A stretch of 45,496 nt of DNA from Armatimonadota bacterium (GCA_021413725.1 JAIOPU010000071.1:1-45496); one strand, 5' to 3'. Shown: positions 17,408-25,995, counted from the first letter of the stretch. The notes: generated by a model not told the origin, from the letters alone. Numbers and translations: made by a program.

Positions 17408-18157
17408 ATGTCCGACAAGTTATTTTCTGAAACCGAGGTAGGGCAGGTCATGCGCAGAGCGGCGGAGTTGCAAGAATTGGGGTCAACAGCGGGCTACGTT
17501 CCGGGCGTGACCTCCACCGAATTGATCCGGATCGCGAAGGAGATTGGCATTGATCGAAAGTTTCTGGACCTTGCCATTCAGGAGAACCACAACCCGCCTT
17601 CGAGCACGAAGAAGAAAGTCAGATTTCCTGAAATTGAGCGTATCTACCCGATTGAGATTGAAGCGGAGAACTTTGACGTGATCACGGAGTACATCAAGCC
17701 TCATGCCTCTACCGGCCAGCCAGGCGTCTCCGGCGGGCCGGGCGTTTCTCAACTCGGCCGGACTCTGCAAGGGCAGGCGGCTACATCTTGGGCCAGTCCA
17801 ACTTTTAGAGTGAGTTCTCGCGATGGTCGCACAAGGGTAGTCGTGAGTTCGGACGAGGGGACTCCAGTCGGCCTGACATGCCTCTGGATACTGCCTCTTA
17901 TTTTCACCATCGCCCTCTTCAAGCTTTCGATTGCGGCAGGGATGATTGGCGTTTTGACGTGCTTCCTGCTCGGGTACTTTAGCTATCTGTTTTTCGCTCG
18001 CAAAAGCGCGGAAATGACTGTGAAGACGGCCGACGATCTAGAGCGGGCGATTTTGGAATACCAAGCCTCCCGCTCTGCGCAAATGCTCTCGGGAGCGACT
18101 ATGGTTGTGAAGGAAGTTGAACCTGAGAATCAAGTTCATGTTGAATCTGGCTTATAA
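17408..18157 (+). CDS. membrane protein with N-terminal helical SHOCT-like module, hypothetical
   Basis: 249 residues. Residues 1-60 (FSETEVGQVMRRAAELQE, then TSTELIRIAKEIGIDRKFLDLAIQE) match a recurrent N-terminal pattern of predicted membrane proteins in several phyla, where a short helix-turn motif is followed by a soluble part and a hydrophobic hairpin. Residues ~150-200 hold two adjacent membrane helices (TCLWILPLIFTIALFKLSI and MIGVLTCFLLGYFSYLFFA). The last ~50 residues are polar. Function unknown. Starts divergently from the VOC gene; ends 5 bases before the end of the convergent dsbD locus. Confidence 0.65.
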   Translation: MSDKLFSETEVGQVMRRAAELQELGSTAGYVPGVTSTELIRIAKEIGIDRKFLDLAIQENHNPPSSTKKKVRFPEIERIYPIEIEAENFDVITEYIKPHASTGQPGVSGGPGVSQLGRTLQGQAATSWASPTFRVSSRDGRTRVVVSSDEGTPVGLTCLWILPLIFTIALFKLSIAAGMIGVLTCFLLGYFSYLFFARKSAEMTVKTADDLERAILEYQASRSAQMLSGATMVVKEVEPENQVHVESGL

Positions 18158-18162
18158 GTCTT

Positions 18163-19891
18163 CTACTCGTCCTTCAGAAACTTCAAGAACCCATCGCGAT
18201 CCTTGGTGAATCCAGTGATTCTTAGTGCGGTTTTTCCGTCGGCCTTCATGATCACGTAGCTCGGTAGCTCTGTGCTCTTGGTCAATTCCTCTTTGAGCTT
18301 GGCGTTGATGTCGTCTTGCTTGTTTCCGGGACGGTCGCAGTAGAGTTTCACCGTTACAAACTTGCTCATCTCAGCTTGCACGGCAGGGATGGGGAACATA
18401 TTCTTTTCCATTGCTCGGCAGTTGGTGCAGAAGACTCCGGTGAAGTCGACAAAGAGCAACTTGCCTTCCTTTTGAGCTTGCTCAGCAGCTTTGGAAAGGT
18501 CTTGTTGCCATGTGAGGCCATCTACGCTTTCAGCGGCGAGACTCGATGATGGATAGGGGTCAGGAGGCATAAACGCGTTAAGGTCGCCGAGGCCGAGGCC
18601 GTTGATTGCGCCGAGAAATGCTCCGCCCATCACAAGTGTTGCAATGGCAAAGCCTCGCCGGAACCAGCCGATTTTGACCGGTTCGCGGTCGTGGCTGAGG
18701 ACGAGCCAGCCGAGTAGATATAAGGCCGCGATGATCGCGAGAGTCGCCCAGATCGCAAGGAATACAGGTCTTGTTAGGATGCCAAGGTTTAAGGCAATCT
18801 CGGCGGACGAAAGGAACTTCAGAGCCGCCATCAGTTCAATGAAACCAAGGTATGCCTTCGCCGTGGAAAGCCAGGAGCCAGATTTTGGGAGCTTATGAAA
18901 AAGTTGTGCCCATGAAGATCGGGGCAAGCGCCCCGCCCTTACGGCCCAGGGAGTCCATTTTGGTCAGGACTGAAGAAGGCAATGCAAGTTCGAAGACCCC
19001 GAATAGGCTAAAGGAAAGCGCAATAAAGAGCAGACCGAGAAATAGGTTTACCCACAGATTCGTGGCAAGCCGATTGAGATTTGCCGCACCAAAGAGCGAT
19101 GTGATCCCGAGACCAAGGACAGTGAACGTGCCGATTATTCCTGCGCAATAGAGTGCAGCACCTTTCAATTGCTCTTTGAGACTGCCCCCGGCTTTCTTCG
19201 TAAAGAAACTCACCGTAACCGGGATCATGGGGAAGACGCAGGGTGTAATTAGGGCTCCCAGGCCCGAGATGAAGGCAAAGAAAAAGAAGGAAAGAAGGCC
19301 GTCATTCTTCGCTGCGTTGAATTGAGTGGCTTGGTCGTTCCTTGGGGCTTTTTGAACTTCAGCCGTAGCAAGTCGATCTGGCCTGGGCTCCCCGGGAGAG
19401 ACAGCAATCGTAGCTGTCAAATCTGGTCCGTAGGGTCTCTGGCAACCGTTTTCATTGCACGCCTGCGCGAGGACTTTCACACCCACCTCTACCTTGCCAT
19501 TGGTTCCTGCCTTCACAGTGAATGGGACTTTGAAGCTTACTTCACCCTCGAAGTAACCGACCTCCAAGTTAAAATTCGGATCAAACTTCTTTAGAGGGGT
19601 TGGTTCGATGACTTCACTGACCTCGCTCCCAGCGACAATCAATTTCCTGGTCTCAATGCCTTGACCTGTAACCGTGAATGTCGTCGGATAGGGTCCCTTC
19701 AAGACTTCCTTGGTTGAATAGATGTGCCAGCCCTTGACAGTCGTGCCTGTCAAAATGAGTTGCCCTGACTCGCCCGATCGGATATCTGCCGGACTGACCT
19801 TAACGGTCCACTTCGTGATATTCTCAACGTTCTGCCCAAATGCAATGAGGCAACTGGAAATCAGAAGGAGCAGGAGTATGAGTCTTTGCAT
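18163..19891 (-). pseudogene. dsbD: thiol:disulfide interchange protein DsbD-like, disrupted by internal deletion/frameshift
   Basis: DsbD passes electrons from cytoplasmic thioredoxin to periplasmic thiols. The first frame (19891 to 18893) holds a signal peptide, the N-terminal beta domain with the QACNENGCQRPYG cysteines, and membrane helices including ALITPCVFPMIPVTVSF (first membrane cysteine), ending FMGTTFS-stop. The second frame (from about 18905 to 18163) resumes at FHKLPKSGSWLSTAKAYLGFIELMAALKFLS and ends with a thioredoxin domain (VDFTGVFCTNCRAMEKN). In the family about 45 residues lie between, including the SFTC second membrane cysteine; these are absent. So ~134 bases seem missing at a CTTTTTC junction. 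Either a dead gene or an assembly gap. Last gene of the cyclase-NIL-esterase-dsbD run. Confidence 0.88.
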
Positions 19892-19903
19892 GTGCGTATT
19901 TAA
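19892..19903 (-). promoter_or_regulatory. possible leaderless promoter (-10 TTAAAT) of the dsbD-like gene
   Basis: On the minus strand TTAAAT (19898-19903) ends 6 nt before the ATG at 19891. It lies in the 25-base gap after the esterase stop. Confidence 0.35.
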
Positions 19904-19916
19904 TCCGTTTGGATGC

Positions 19917-20773
19917 CTAAAGGTTCCCTAAAAGCCAGTCGCGGTTGTTCACCACCATGTCTGGGTGCCAATCGTGACCCCAGTCGTAGGTAACTAAGTT
20001 CTTTTCTACCGCAATCACAGCCTGAAATATTGCATCCACTGTTTCAGGACGGCAAGCGGGGTCTTTTAGCCCTCGCGAAATCTGAGTTGGAATATGGCAT
20101 CGAGTCGCCTGATTCAGTGTGTCGAAGTAACTGAGGGTGTGCATGACCCGCTCGCGACCGAATGGAATCGCTTCCATGAGATCGACAAGCTCTTTGAGCG
20201 GATATCGGTAGGCGGTCTTGCTCAACGTTACGGGCATCCCACCAAGAAAGGGCCTATCGCATGCGATGGCCTTTATAACCGGACAGTGCGCGCCCAGCCA
20301 AATGGAGAGTCCCGCGCCTTGGCTCATTCCCATGCATCCGATGCGCTTTTCGTCCACTTCAAATTGAGCCTCTAGCACCCTCGCGGCGATGAAACAATCC
20401 TGAAACATGCGACGAAAAAACCACGATTCCGGTACTTCCGAACCTTCTCCTGGTGGAAAGCCCCCTCTCCATGGAGGTTCAGAGACAGGCTCGTGAAGCC
20501 GGATCGAGTGCCGTATTCGTTGGGCAGGAGAGATTCGCGTCCGTAGGGCGGAATCCACAGAAACCCAGGGTGCATTTTCGCTCCGGGTTCGTGGGCAATC
20601 CAGCCTTCTACGGTTCGCCCACCTACGGACGAAAACCAAATGGTTTCGACGACAAAGCCGTCTAGTTCAAAATCGTTGTGGCGCGAACGTCGAAAATCAA
20701 GTGGAACGGTGCGGGCTTCTTCCACCGCCTCAGCCCAAAAGGCATCAAAATCTTCGGGAACGTACGGCTCCAT
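19917..20773 (-). pseudogene. acetylxylan esterase/cephalosporin-C deacetylase family alpha/beta hydrolase, frameshifted
   Basis: The first frame (20773 to 20372) carries the family N-terminus (DFDAFWAEAVEEAR, VETIWFSSVGGRTVEGWIAHE, LNLHGEGAFHQEK), then runs out of register. The second frame resumes at GEGSEVPESWFFRRMFQDCFIAARVL and contains the nucleophile elbow GMSQGAG, the acid Asp in SRGLKDPACRPETV and the catalytic His in YDWGHDWHPD. Relatives have a few more residues (an RGYFxxG stretch) between FHQEK and PESW, so a deletion of about 30 bases at a GAAG repeat near 20442-20450 is more likely than a one-base slip. The intact enzyme would remove acetyl groups from sugars. Sits 10 bases after the NIL gene. 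Confidence 0.85.
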
Positions 20774-20783
20774 GAATCAGAAG

Positions 20784-21023
20784 CTAGGCCTTGACGGAGC
20801 GCTGGACGGCGTCTACATGCATTCCGGTCGTCATCAGCCATGCTGTAGCGCGCTGAATTTCTTCGATGGGACCGACGAGTCGCATGTGCACCCAACCAAA
20901 GTCAGTGTCGATGCTCGCCTTGATAATGTTGACGCTCACATTGAACTCCTTGGAGATTCTCCAAAGCCAAGGCTCGGTGACGGAATCTCCGTTAACTGTG
21001 AGGTTGATATCGACTTCTGCCAT
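20784..21023 (-). CDS. stand-alone NIL-domain protein
   Basis: A 79-residue protein made of one NIL domain, the ACT-like ligand-binding fold found at the C-terminus of methionine-importer ATPases and in some ferredoxins. The pattern DINLTVNGDSVTEPWLWRISKEFNVSVNIIKASIDTDFGWVHMRLVGPIEEIQRATAWL follows NIL strand-helix order, including the EP after strand 1. Here it has no attached ATPase or iron-sulfur domain. The gene lies 52 bases after the cyclase and 10 before the esterase, same strand. A role as a small-molecule or protein-binding regulator is a guess. Confidence 0.75.
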   Translation of the reverse strand: MAEVDINLTVNGDSVTEPWLWRISKEFNVSVNIIKASIDTDFGWVHMRLVGPIEEIQRATAWLMTTGMHVDAVQRSVKA

Positions 21024-21075
21024 TACTTTGAAATGTTACCCGCGGCTGTGCTAACCTTGCCCCGAAGCAGACCCA

Positions 21076-22398
21076 TCACAGTCCAAATTCACGAATGTAG
21101 GCTCTCAGTCCGCGCTCGTGGGCAACCCTATCTGCCGGCGAATCTAATCCGACAAGCACTTTCCCAATCGCGGCGATATTCTTTAAACCTGGGTTATCTC
21201 GGGGAAGTGTGAGTTCCGTTCCGTCGGCGTGCTGAACTTGGATTGCGTTCGCAGCAAACCAAACTTTGTCCCCTTCGACGAGCAAAGGAGATTCGGGTTT
21301 AATGGCAGATATGGCACTATCGAACCAGGTGAGAAATGCTTGGACGCGGTCATAGTGAGCCGCAAGCAATCGTGCGGTAGGACCCTTAGACCGGATTACT
21401 TCGGCAATGTCAGCAAACCGGTTCTTAGATTTGAGTTCGGCGATGAGCGCCTTGGCACTTGCATCACTGCCGAGCAGTGTGTCCAACTCGGCGGAAGGCT
21501 GCTCTACTTCTGTTTCGGCATTGGAAGAGTCTGTGGGCGGGTTTGGAACGTTTGGAATAGGATTTGTACCGGGCGTAGCTTGCTTGTCGCTTTTCGAGTC
21601 CCGCTTTTCCTGTTTCTTTCGCTCCCTTTCTTCTTCGAGTTTCTTATTATTCGCAGCATCAATCTTTGCAAATTCACCTTGCCTTTTGATGAGCATCATC
21701 CCGCCGAAAACCGGCACAGAAATGGCAATAACGATGGCGATAAGGACTCCGATTCCGCGAGTGCGGCTTGGTTCCACGTGGATAGGGGTTGGCAAGTCGA
21801 GTGCCATGTCTAGCGGCGCGGTCGTGGTCAATCGTCGTCCGTCAAATCCCGCTGCGCCAATCGGTGGCACAGCCCAAATCACCACCGGATCAATGAGGTG
21901 CTTAAGATGCTTTGGTCCCAGATTCATCGCCTGAACCTTCATCTTGCCCTTGACGACATCATAAACCGTCTGGGAAAAACATATTCCTCCGGGCTTCGCC
22001 TCAGTTTGGAGTCGCTGGGCAATGTTGACACCATCTCCGACAACGTCATTCTCGGTGACCATCACGTCGCCAAGGTGGACTCCGATCCTGTGTTCCAAGA
22101 CTTCCGAGGACGAAAGACCCTTGGCTTGCTCTCGGATAAATTCTTGAATTTCAATGGAAGCCTGCAGTGCCTCCACCGCGCTCATGAACCGCATCAGAAG
22201 CCCATCGCCGGTACGCTTCATCACGAGGCCTTCGTGAGCGCGGCAGATGGCTTCCATGTTCATGAAGTCACGTTCGAGTGCCGCCAGTGTCCCTGCCTCG
22301 TCCCGACCCATGAGCAGGCTAAAGCCGACGATGTCGGTGAAAACGATGGCCGCCAGCATTCGCTGGGCTCCTAGACCTTGGATTGGAATATCTGACAC
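21076..22398 (-). CDS. class III adenylate/guanylate cyclase with membrane helix
   Basis: 440 residues. The catalytic domain is N-terminal (residues ~12-190): IVFTDIVGFSLLM with metal-binding D22, VMKRTGDGLLMRF with the second metal Asp and a Lys at the purine-specifying position, and GDGVNIAQRLQ with the transition-state Asn and Arg. Residues ~228-250 form one membrane helix (VLIAIVIAISVPVFGGMML), then a Lys/Glu coiled region and a ~150-residue C-terminal domain I do not recognise. Cyclases with the catalytic domain before the membrane helix resemble the CHASE-less actinobacterial and proteobacterial types. GTG start at 22398, with AATAAT 8 nt upstream and no Shine-Dalgarno. Confidence 0.88.
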   Translation of the reverse strand: MSDIPIQGLGAQRMLAAIVFTDIVGFSLLMGRDEAGTLAALERDFMNMEAICRAHEGLVMKRTGDGLLMRFMSAVEALQASIEIQEFIREQAKGLSSSEVLEHRIGVHLGDVMVTENDVVGDGVNIAQRLQTEAKPGGICFSQTVYDVVKGKMKVQAMNLGPKHLKHLIDPVVIWAVPPIGAAGFDGRRLTTTAPLDMALDLPTPIHVEPSRTRGIGVLIAIVIAISVPVFGGMMLIKRQGEFAKIDAANNKKLEEERERKKQEKRDSKSDKQATPGTNPIPNVPNPPTDSSNAETEVEQPSAELDTLLGSDASAKALIAELKSKNRFADIAEVIRSKGPTARLLAAHYDRVQAFLTWFDSAISAIKPESPLLVEGDKVWFAANAIQVQHADGTELTLPRDNPGLKNIAAIGKVLVGLDSPADRVAHERGLRAYIREFGL

Positions 22399-22412
22399 TA
22401 CTCTCTATTATT
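22399..22412 (-). promoter_or_regulatory. leaderless promoter (-10 AATAAT) of the cyclase gene
   Basis: On the minus strand AATAAT (22407-22412) ends 8 nt before the GTG start at 22398. It is divergent from trigger factor, whose start lies 88 bases away. Confidence 0.4.
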
Positions 22413-22486
22413 CTCTAATTTGGTGCGGGACATCCCTCGCGGGGTAAACTCCGTGGTCTATTCCTCCGAATTAAAGAGACTTAACT

Positions 22487-23914
22487 ATGCCAACCGCAAC
22501 CAAGATGTCCGTAAAGCGCGAAGATTTGAATCCTTGCACCATCAAACTTGAAATCACCTGCTCACCCGAGCAGGTCACCCAAGGCTATGACAAGGCCTAT
22601 AAGCAGTTTGCCAAGCAAATGCGCGTCCCAGGATTCCGTCCCGGACATGCTCCGAAGCACGTCGTCGCCCCCCTGCTTTCGCCGGACGAGTTGAACAGCC
22701 AAGCTGCTGACAACATTGTCAACTCGGTACTCAAAGCGATTTTGGTTGAAGAGAAGATTCAACCCCACGATTCCCCTGCAGTCTCTCTCACGAAGATTGA
22801 CATTGCTGGAGAATGCGAGTTCACTGCAAAAGTTCCTCTGGCGCCGATTGTAGAACTGGGCGAGTATAAGGGCATCGAGGTCAACAAGCAGAAGGTTGTG
22901 GTGACCGACGTCGAAGTTCAAGAGCACTTGGACGAGTTGCGAAAGCGTGCCGGAAAGCGCGAAGCTGTTGCAGACCGAGCAGCGGAAGAAGGCGATATTG
23001 CTGTAGTCAATATCAAAACCGAAAAGGAAACCGGGGACGGACAGAGCTTCATGGTAGTGGTCGGCAAGACCTTTGAAGATATGGACAAGGCGGTTCTCGG
23101 AATGGCCGCCGAAGAAATGAAGGTTGTCACCCTGAATTTTCCTGCGAATTTCCAGGACAAGTCGCTTGCTGGTAAGAAAGAGAAGGTGAAACTCGCGGTC
23201 AAGAGCCTGAACACGATCGTGATGCCCGAGCTCACCGATGAGTTCGCCCAAAGTTTAGGCGGCGACCTCAGCGCACTCAAAAGCGAAGACGTCAAGACAC
23301 TTAAAGGCCAGCTTCACTTGCGAATCGAAGCCGCGAAGGCGCAGATGTCGCAAGAGATGGTCAACGAGAGCATCCAAGAGGAACTCGTCAAGCGAAGCAA
23401 GATCGAAGTCCCCGATACCATGTGGGAGAGCGTTGCCAACCAGCGAATGAACGAACTCGCGCAGGAAGCTCATTCTCAAGGTTCGAGCATCGAAGCCTAC
23501 GCCAAGTCAAACGGTATGACCGTGGAAGAAATGGTCGCCAATTGGCAGACTGAAGCCAAGATTCAGGTCATGCGCGCAGTTGCTGCCCGCGAAGTCTTCG
23601 CGAAAGAGAAGTTGAAGCTCAGTAACCAAGATATGAATGAAATGCTCATCGCGATGGCGTACGAGTACCAGGTTGCCCCTGCCGAAATTCTTCAGATCAT
23701 GAAGAAGAACAATAACTTCCGCGAGTTGGAGATTCGTGCTGTCTTTAAGAAAGTCATTGACTTCCTGAACAAGGCTGCAGTCATTACCGAAGTCGACGAA
23801 CTCGGGAGTGCGCCGGCAGCGAAGCCCGCAAAGAAGAAGTCTGAGGCGAAGGAAGAAGCGGCACCTGTCGCTGAAAAGCCGAAGAAGGCTCCGGCGAAGA
23901 AGAAGTCGGAATAG
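22487..23914 (+). CDS. tig: trigger factor (ribosome-associated chaperone/PPIase)
   Basis: Ribosome-bound chaperone that receives nascent chains at the exit tunnel. The 475-residue protein has the ribosome-docking signature VPGFRPGHAPKHVV in the N-terminal domain, a central FKBP-like PPIase domain (EEGDIAVVNIKTE, FMVVVGKTFEDMDKAVLGM, TLNFPANFQDKSLAGKKEKVKLAVKSL) and the helical C-terminal arms. An unusual feature is the last ~40 residues, a Lys/Ala/Pro/Glu low-complexity tail (AAKPAKKKSEAKEE...). Start ATG at 22487; ATG at 22505 (MSVKREDL) also fits. Standing alone, without clpP/clpX next to it, and followed by a strong terminator. Confidence 0.95.
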   Translation: MPTATKMSVKREDLNPCTIKLEITCSPEQVTQGYDKAYKQFAKQMRVPGFRPGHAPKHVVAPLLSPDELNSQAADNIVNSVLKAILVEEKIQPHDSPAVSLTKIDIAGECEFTAKVPLAPIVELGEYKGIEVNKQKVVVTDVEVQEHLDELRKRAGKREAVADRAAEEGDIAVVNIKTEKETGDGQSFMVVVGKTFEDMDKAVLGMAAEEMKVVTLNFPANFQDKSLAGKKEKVKLAVKSLNTIVMPELTDEFAQSLGGDLSALKSEDVKTLKGQLHLRIEAAKAQMSQEMVNESIQEELVKRSKIEVPDTMWESVANQRMNELAQEAHSQGSSIEAYAKSNGMTVEEMVANWQTEAKIQVMRAVAAREVFAKEKLKLSNQDMNEMLIAMAYEYQVAPAEILQIMKKNNNFRELEIRAVFKKVIDFLNKAAVITEVDELGSAPAAKPAKKKSEAKEEAAPVAEKPKKAPAKKKSE

Positions 23915-23930
23915 TTATTCATCTGGAGAT

Positions 23931-23970
23931 AGAACGGGTCTGCCAGTTTGGCAAGACCCGTTCTCTTTGT
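23931..23970 (+). terminator. rho-independent terminator after trigger factor
   Basis: Inverted repeat AGAACGGGTCT (from 23931) / AGACCCGTTCT (to 23964), extended inside by GCC/GGC, then TTTGTTT. It starts 17 bases after the stop. Confidence 0.85.
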
Positions 23971-23994
23971 TTAGGAGGGAATCAATTCCCCCCA

Positions 23995-24026
23995 CCTGCC
24001 CAACCCTCTCCTGGGGTTAGGGGTTC
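23995..24026. repeat. degenerate CCCTCTCC...GGGTTAGGG intergenic repeat
   Basis: CAACCCTCTCCTGGGGTTAGGGGTTCCC-like sequence lying between the convergent trigger-factor and hsp20 genes. It resembles the widespread short G/C-rich palindromic intergenic repeats that contain CCCTCTCC and TTAGGG blocks, and shares such blocks with the one at 34222-34285. Confidence 0.4.
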
Positions 24027-24032
24027 CCTTGA

Positions 24033-24449
24033 TCATTTAGCCCCGATAATGGGAATCTTCTTCGTTGGCCTTGCTTCGGCTTTCGGAAGCGTTACCGTGA
24101 GAAGACCATCCTTGAAAGTGGCTTTGATCAAGTCCGGTTTGATCGGCACATCAATCGTGAAGGATCGCTTGAAGCTTCCATATCCTCGCTCGATGCGCAC
24201 GTAATCGTCTTTCTTTTCTTCTTTGTTGAACTCTCGATGTCCGGTAATCGTGAGAATGTCACCAACCATCTCAATTTCGACATCTTTCTCCAGTAGGCCG
24301 GGTAGTTCAGCTACGAGGACAATCTCTTTGAGAGTTTCCTTGACATCTACCAAGGGTGTCCAGACACTGGGTGCACCAGAGAAGACATCTTCCATCATCT
24401 TGTTGAAGCGATCAAAAGATAGAACTCGTTCTGGTAATCGTGTAATCAT
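24033..24449 (-). CDS. Hsp20/alpha-crystallin family small heat-shock protein
   Basis: ATP-independent holding chaperone of 138 residues. The alpha-crystallin domain runs from SVWTPLVDVKETLKEIVLVAELPGL through DVEIEMVGDILTITGHREF to RGYGSFKRSFTIDVPIKPDLIKATFKDGLLTVTLPKAE, including the conserved A/G-x-L-x-I/V (GLLTV), and ends with a short KKIPI tail carrying the IxI-type motif (IPI). Start ATG at 24449 is set by a strong GAGGGAGGAG Shine-Dalgarno at 24456-24465; a longer frame to 24578 is unlikely. The leader contains a GGCG/CGCC hairpin just upstream of the ribosome-binding site, which could affect translation, but no CIRCE element is present. Confidence 0.93.
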   Translation of the reverse strand: MITRLPERVLSFDRFNKMMEDVFSGAPSVWTPLVDVKETLKEIVLVAELPGLLEKDVEIEMVGDILTITGHREFNKEEKKDDYVRIERGYGSFKRSFTIDVPIKPDLIKATFKDGLLTVTLPKAEARPTKKIPIIGAK

Positions 24450-24591
24450 TTTTTTCTCCTCCCTCGGCGTTTTGCGCCTCGGGTATCTTAAGTATTGCTG
24501 GGTTTCGTCGCGGCCGCAAGTGCTATTTTTCTTGTCAGGGAAATCTATTACAGGTTCGTCGTCGGGAGGAGCGACCATGCTTGGAGCAACA

Positions 24592-24618
24592 AAGGGAACT
24601 CAGTTTCTGAGTCCCCTT
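24592..24618 (-). terminator. hairpin terminator downstream of the PEP-CTERM gene
   Basis: AAGGGAACTCAG / CTGAGTCCCCTT inverted repeat with a TTT loop (one A/C mismatch), 80 bases beyond the stop of the minus-strand PEP-CTERM gene. The T-tract on the minus strand is short (TTTGTT), so termination is likely but not certain. The rest of 24450-24697 shows no gene. Confidence 0.55.
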
Positions 24619-24697
24619 CTATCAAGCTGAGAGTGCCGGTGTTCTTCAATTGGTGTTCTGGGTTAGCCCCAGCAACTCTCGGCTAGCTTTTTCGGCA

Positions 24698-25702
24698 TTA
24701 TTTGTGTCGCCGTCGGGCGAGGATGCCGAGTCCGAGTACCATCGCGAGGATGGAGGCCGGTTCCGGCACTGCCACTGCCTTGAATGCCTCGGCCTTGTCG
24801 TGGTAGCCAATCGTTGCACTGGGCACACCTCTCAGATCAACCGCTCCGCTGAGGATAAGTTGATCAGAAGAGAAGGTTTGGTTGTTAAGTGCGGTTAAGA
24901 GCGTCTGTTCCATTTGAGCTTCCGTTTGATCCCACAAGACAGGAATTCCGACTCCAATCGGGTTGCCCAGGGTCACATCTGCCCACATCCCCGTGGAATT
25001 TTGCCCACAGGCGACGGTGTACAACGGTTCCGGATTGCTCTGCTGGTGGAAAATATCAACATCGTCAATGGCCGCATTCTTGATGAGTGCAGAGAATGAA
25101 GCATTCCAAGTACCGCCGCTAATCTGCGCTCTAAATTCTGGGGGAAGCTCGAATTTGAAGTCTAGACCATCGTAGATAGGCATAAATCCCCCAATTCCAA
25201 AATCCCAAGGATCCCAGGTCTCCCCAATAAAGGAGGCACTACCTTCGGGGTGCGCCACTGGAGCGACGTTAGCAATGAACACCGATTTTGCATTCCCAAC
25301 TAACTTTGGAGAGAAGAATCCAACCACGGCAGCGCTACCAGTTAGTGTGGAGGATCCGTCCGCATGACACGGCCCTTCGGTCACATTTGCACTTTGCGAT
25401 ATTGTCCCATTTGAGAACGTCCCCAAGCCACCCGCCCCGGGAGGCGCGTAGGAAAGCTTGATGCCGCTCTTAAAATATGGAGCCGCGCTAGGTCCTCCGT
25501 GCGCAAACGCCTTAGCGTACACTCGACCGTTCCAGTCCTTTGCTTGCCATTGTATTGAGCCTAAGTCAAATTCTCTGGATGTAGTATGAGAGTGAACGCC
25601 TTCAACATCGAATATTTCAATACCATATGCACTGTTTCCAACCCCGATCAAAGCAACTCCAAGGGTTCCGCGAACTACTGTATTCGAAATTTTGTTATTC
25701 AT
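24698..25702 (-). CDS. PEP-CTERM sorted surface/exported protein
   Basis: 334-residue exported protein. Signal peptide NTVVRGTLGVALIGVGNSAYG at the N-terminus; C-terminus VPEPASILAMVLGLGILARRRHK is a classical PEP-CTERM sorting tail: PEP motif, ~14 hydrophobic residues, then Arg-rich end. Such proteins are processed by exosortase and usually become part of extracellular matrix. The body is rich in Gly, Ser, Asn and predicted beta, with no catalytic motif I recognise. ATG at 25702 is preferred because GGAG lies 6 nt upstream; ATG at 25714 is possible. No exosortase gene is in this window. Confidence 0.85.
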   Translation of the reverse strand: MNNKISNTVVRGTLGVALIGVGNSAYGIEIFDVEGVHSHTTSREFDLGSIQWQAKDWNGRVYAKAFAHGGPSAAPYFKSGIKLSYAPPGAGGLGTFSNGTISQSANVTEGPCHADGSSTLTGSAAVVGFFSPKLVGNAKSVFIANVAPVAHPEGSASFIGETWDPWDFGIGGFMPIYDGLDFKFELPPEFRAQISGGTWNASFSALIKNAAIDDVDIFHQQSNPEPLYTVACGQNSTGMWADVTLGNPIGVGIPVLWDQTEAQMEQTLLTALNNQTFSSDQLILSGAVDLRGVPSATIGYHDKAEAFKAVAVPEPASILAMVLGLGILARRRHK

Positions 25703-25983
25703 CTTTTGCTCCATCGCGGATTCATCTCCGCGTCTGACTGAGTAACTCACTGTGGATTTCGATGCTGAATGCACTCCGTATCCAATGTGACTTCCTTACT
25801 GTAATTCTACGGGGCGGAGCGACTTCACGCAAGTCGCATTTTCATTGTCCGTACTTTGAATGACAGGTGAAGTGTGGGACAAGGGGTTGTTCTCGCGGAC
25901 ATACCGCCTCTTTGAACTTGCCAGTATCCTCGTAACAATGCTGGCTTTCAGATCAAAGGTAGGCAGTGAGCAGCTCTTCCATA

Positions 25984-25995
25984 TATACTTAAGAT
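25984..25995 (+). promoter_or_regulatory. leaderless promoter (-10 TATACT) of the dockerin-like gene
   Basis: TATACT at 25984-25989 ends 6 nt before the ATG at 25996. No Shine-Dalgarno. The remainder of the 293-base divergent gap (25703-25995) shows no gene. Confidence 0.55.

Noticed and set aside
24450-24500. RNA thermometer or CIRCE element before hsp20
   Set aside because: No sequence in the leader pairs with the GGAGG Shine-Dalgarno, and no TTAGCACTC/GAGTGCTAA repeat; only a small GGCG/CGCC hairpin is present.
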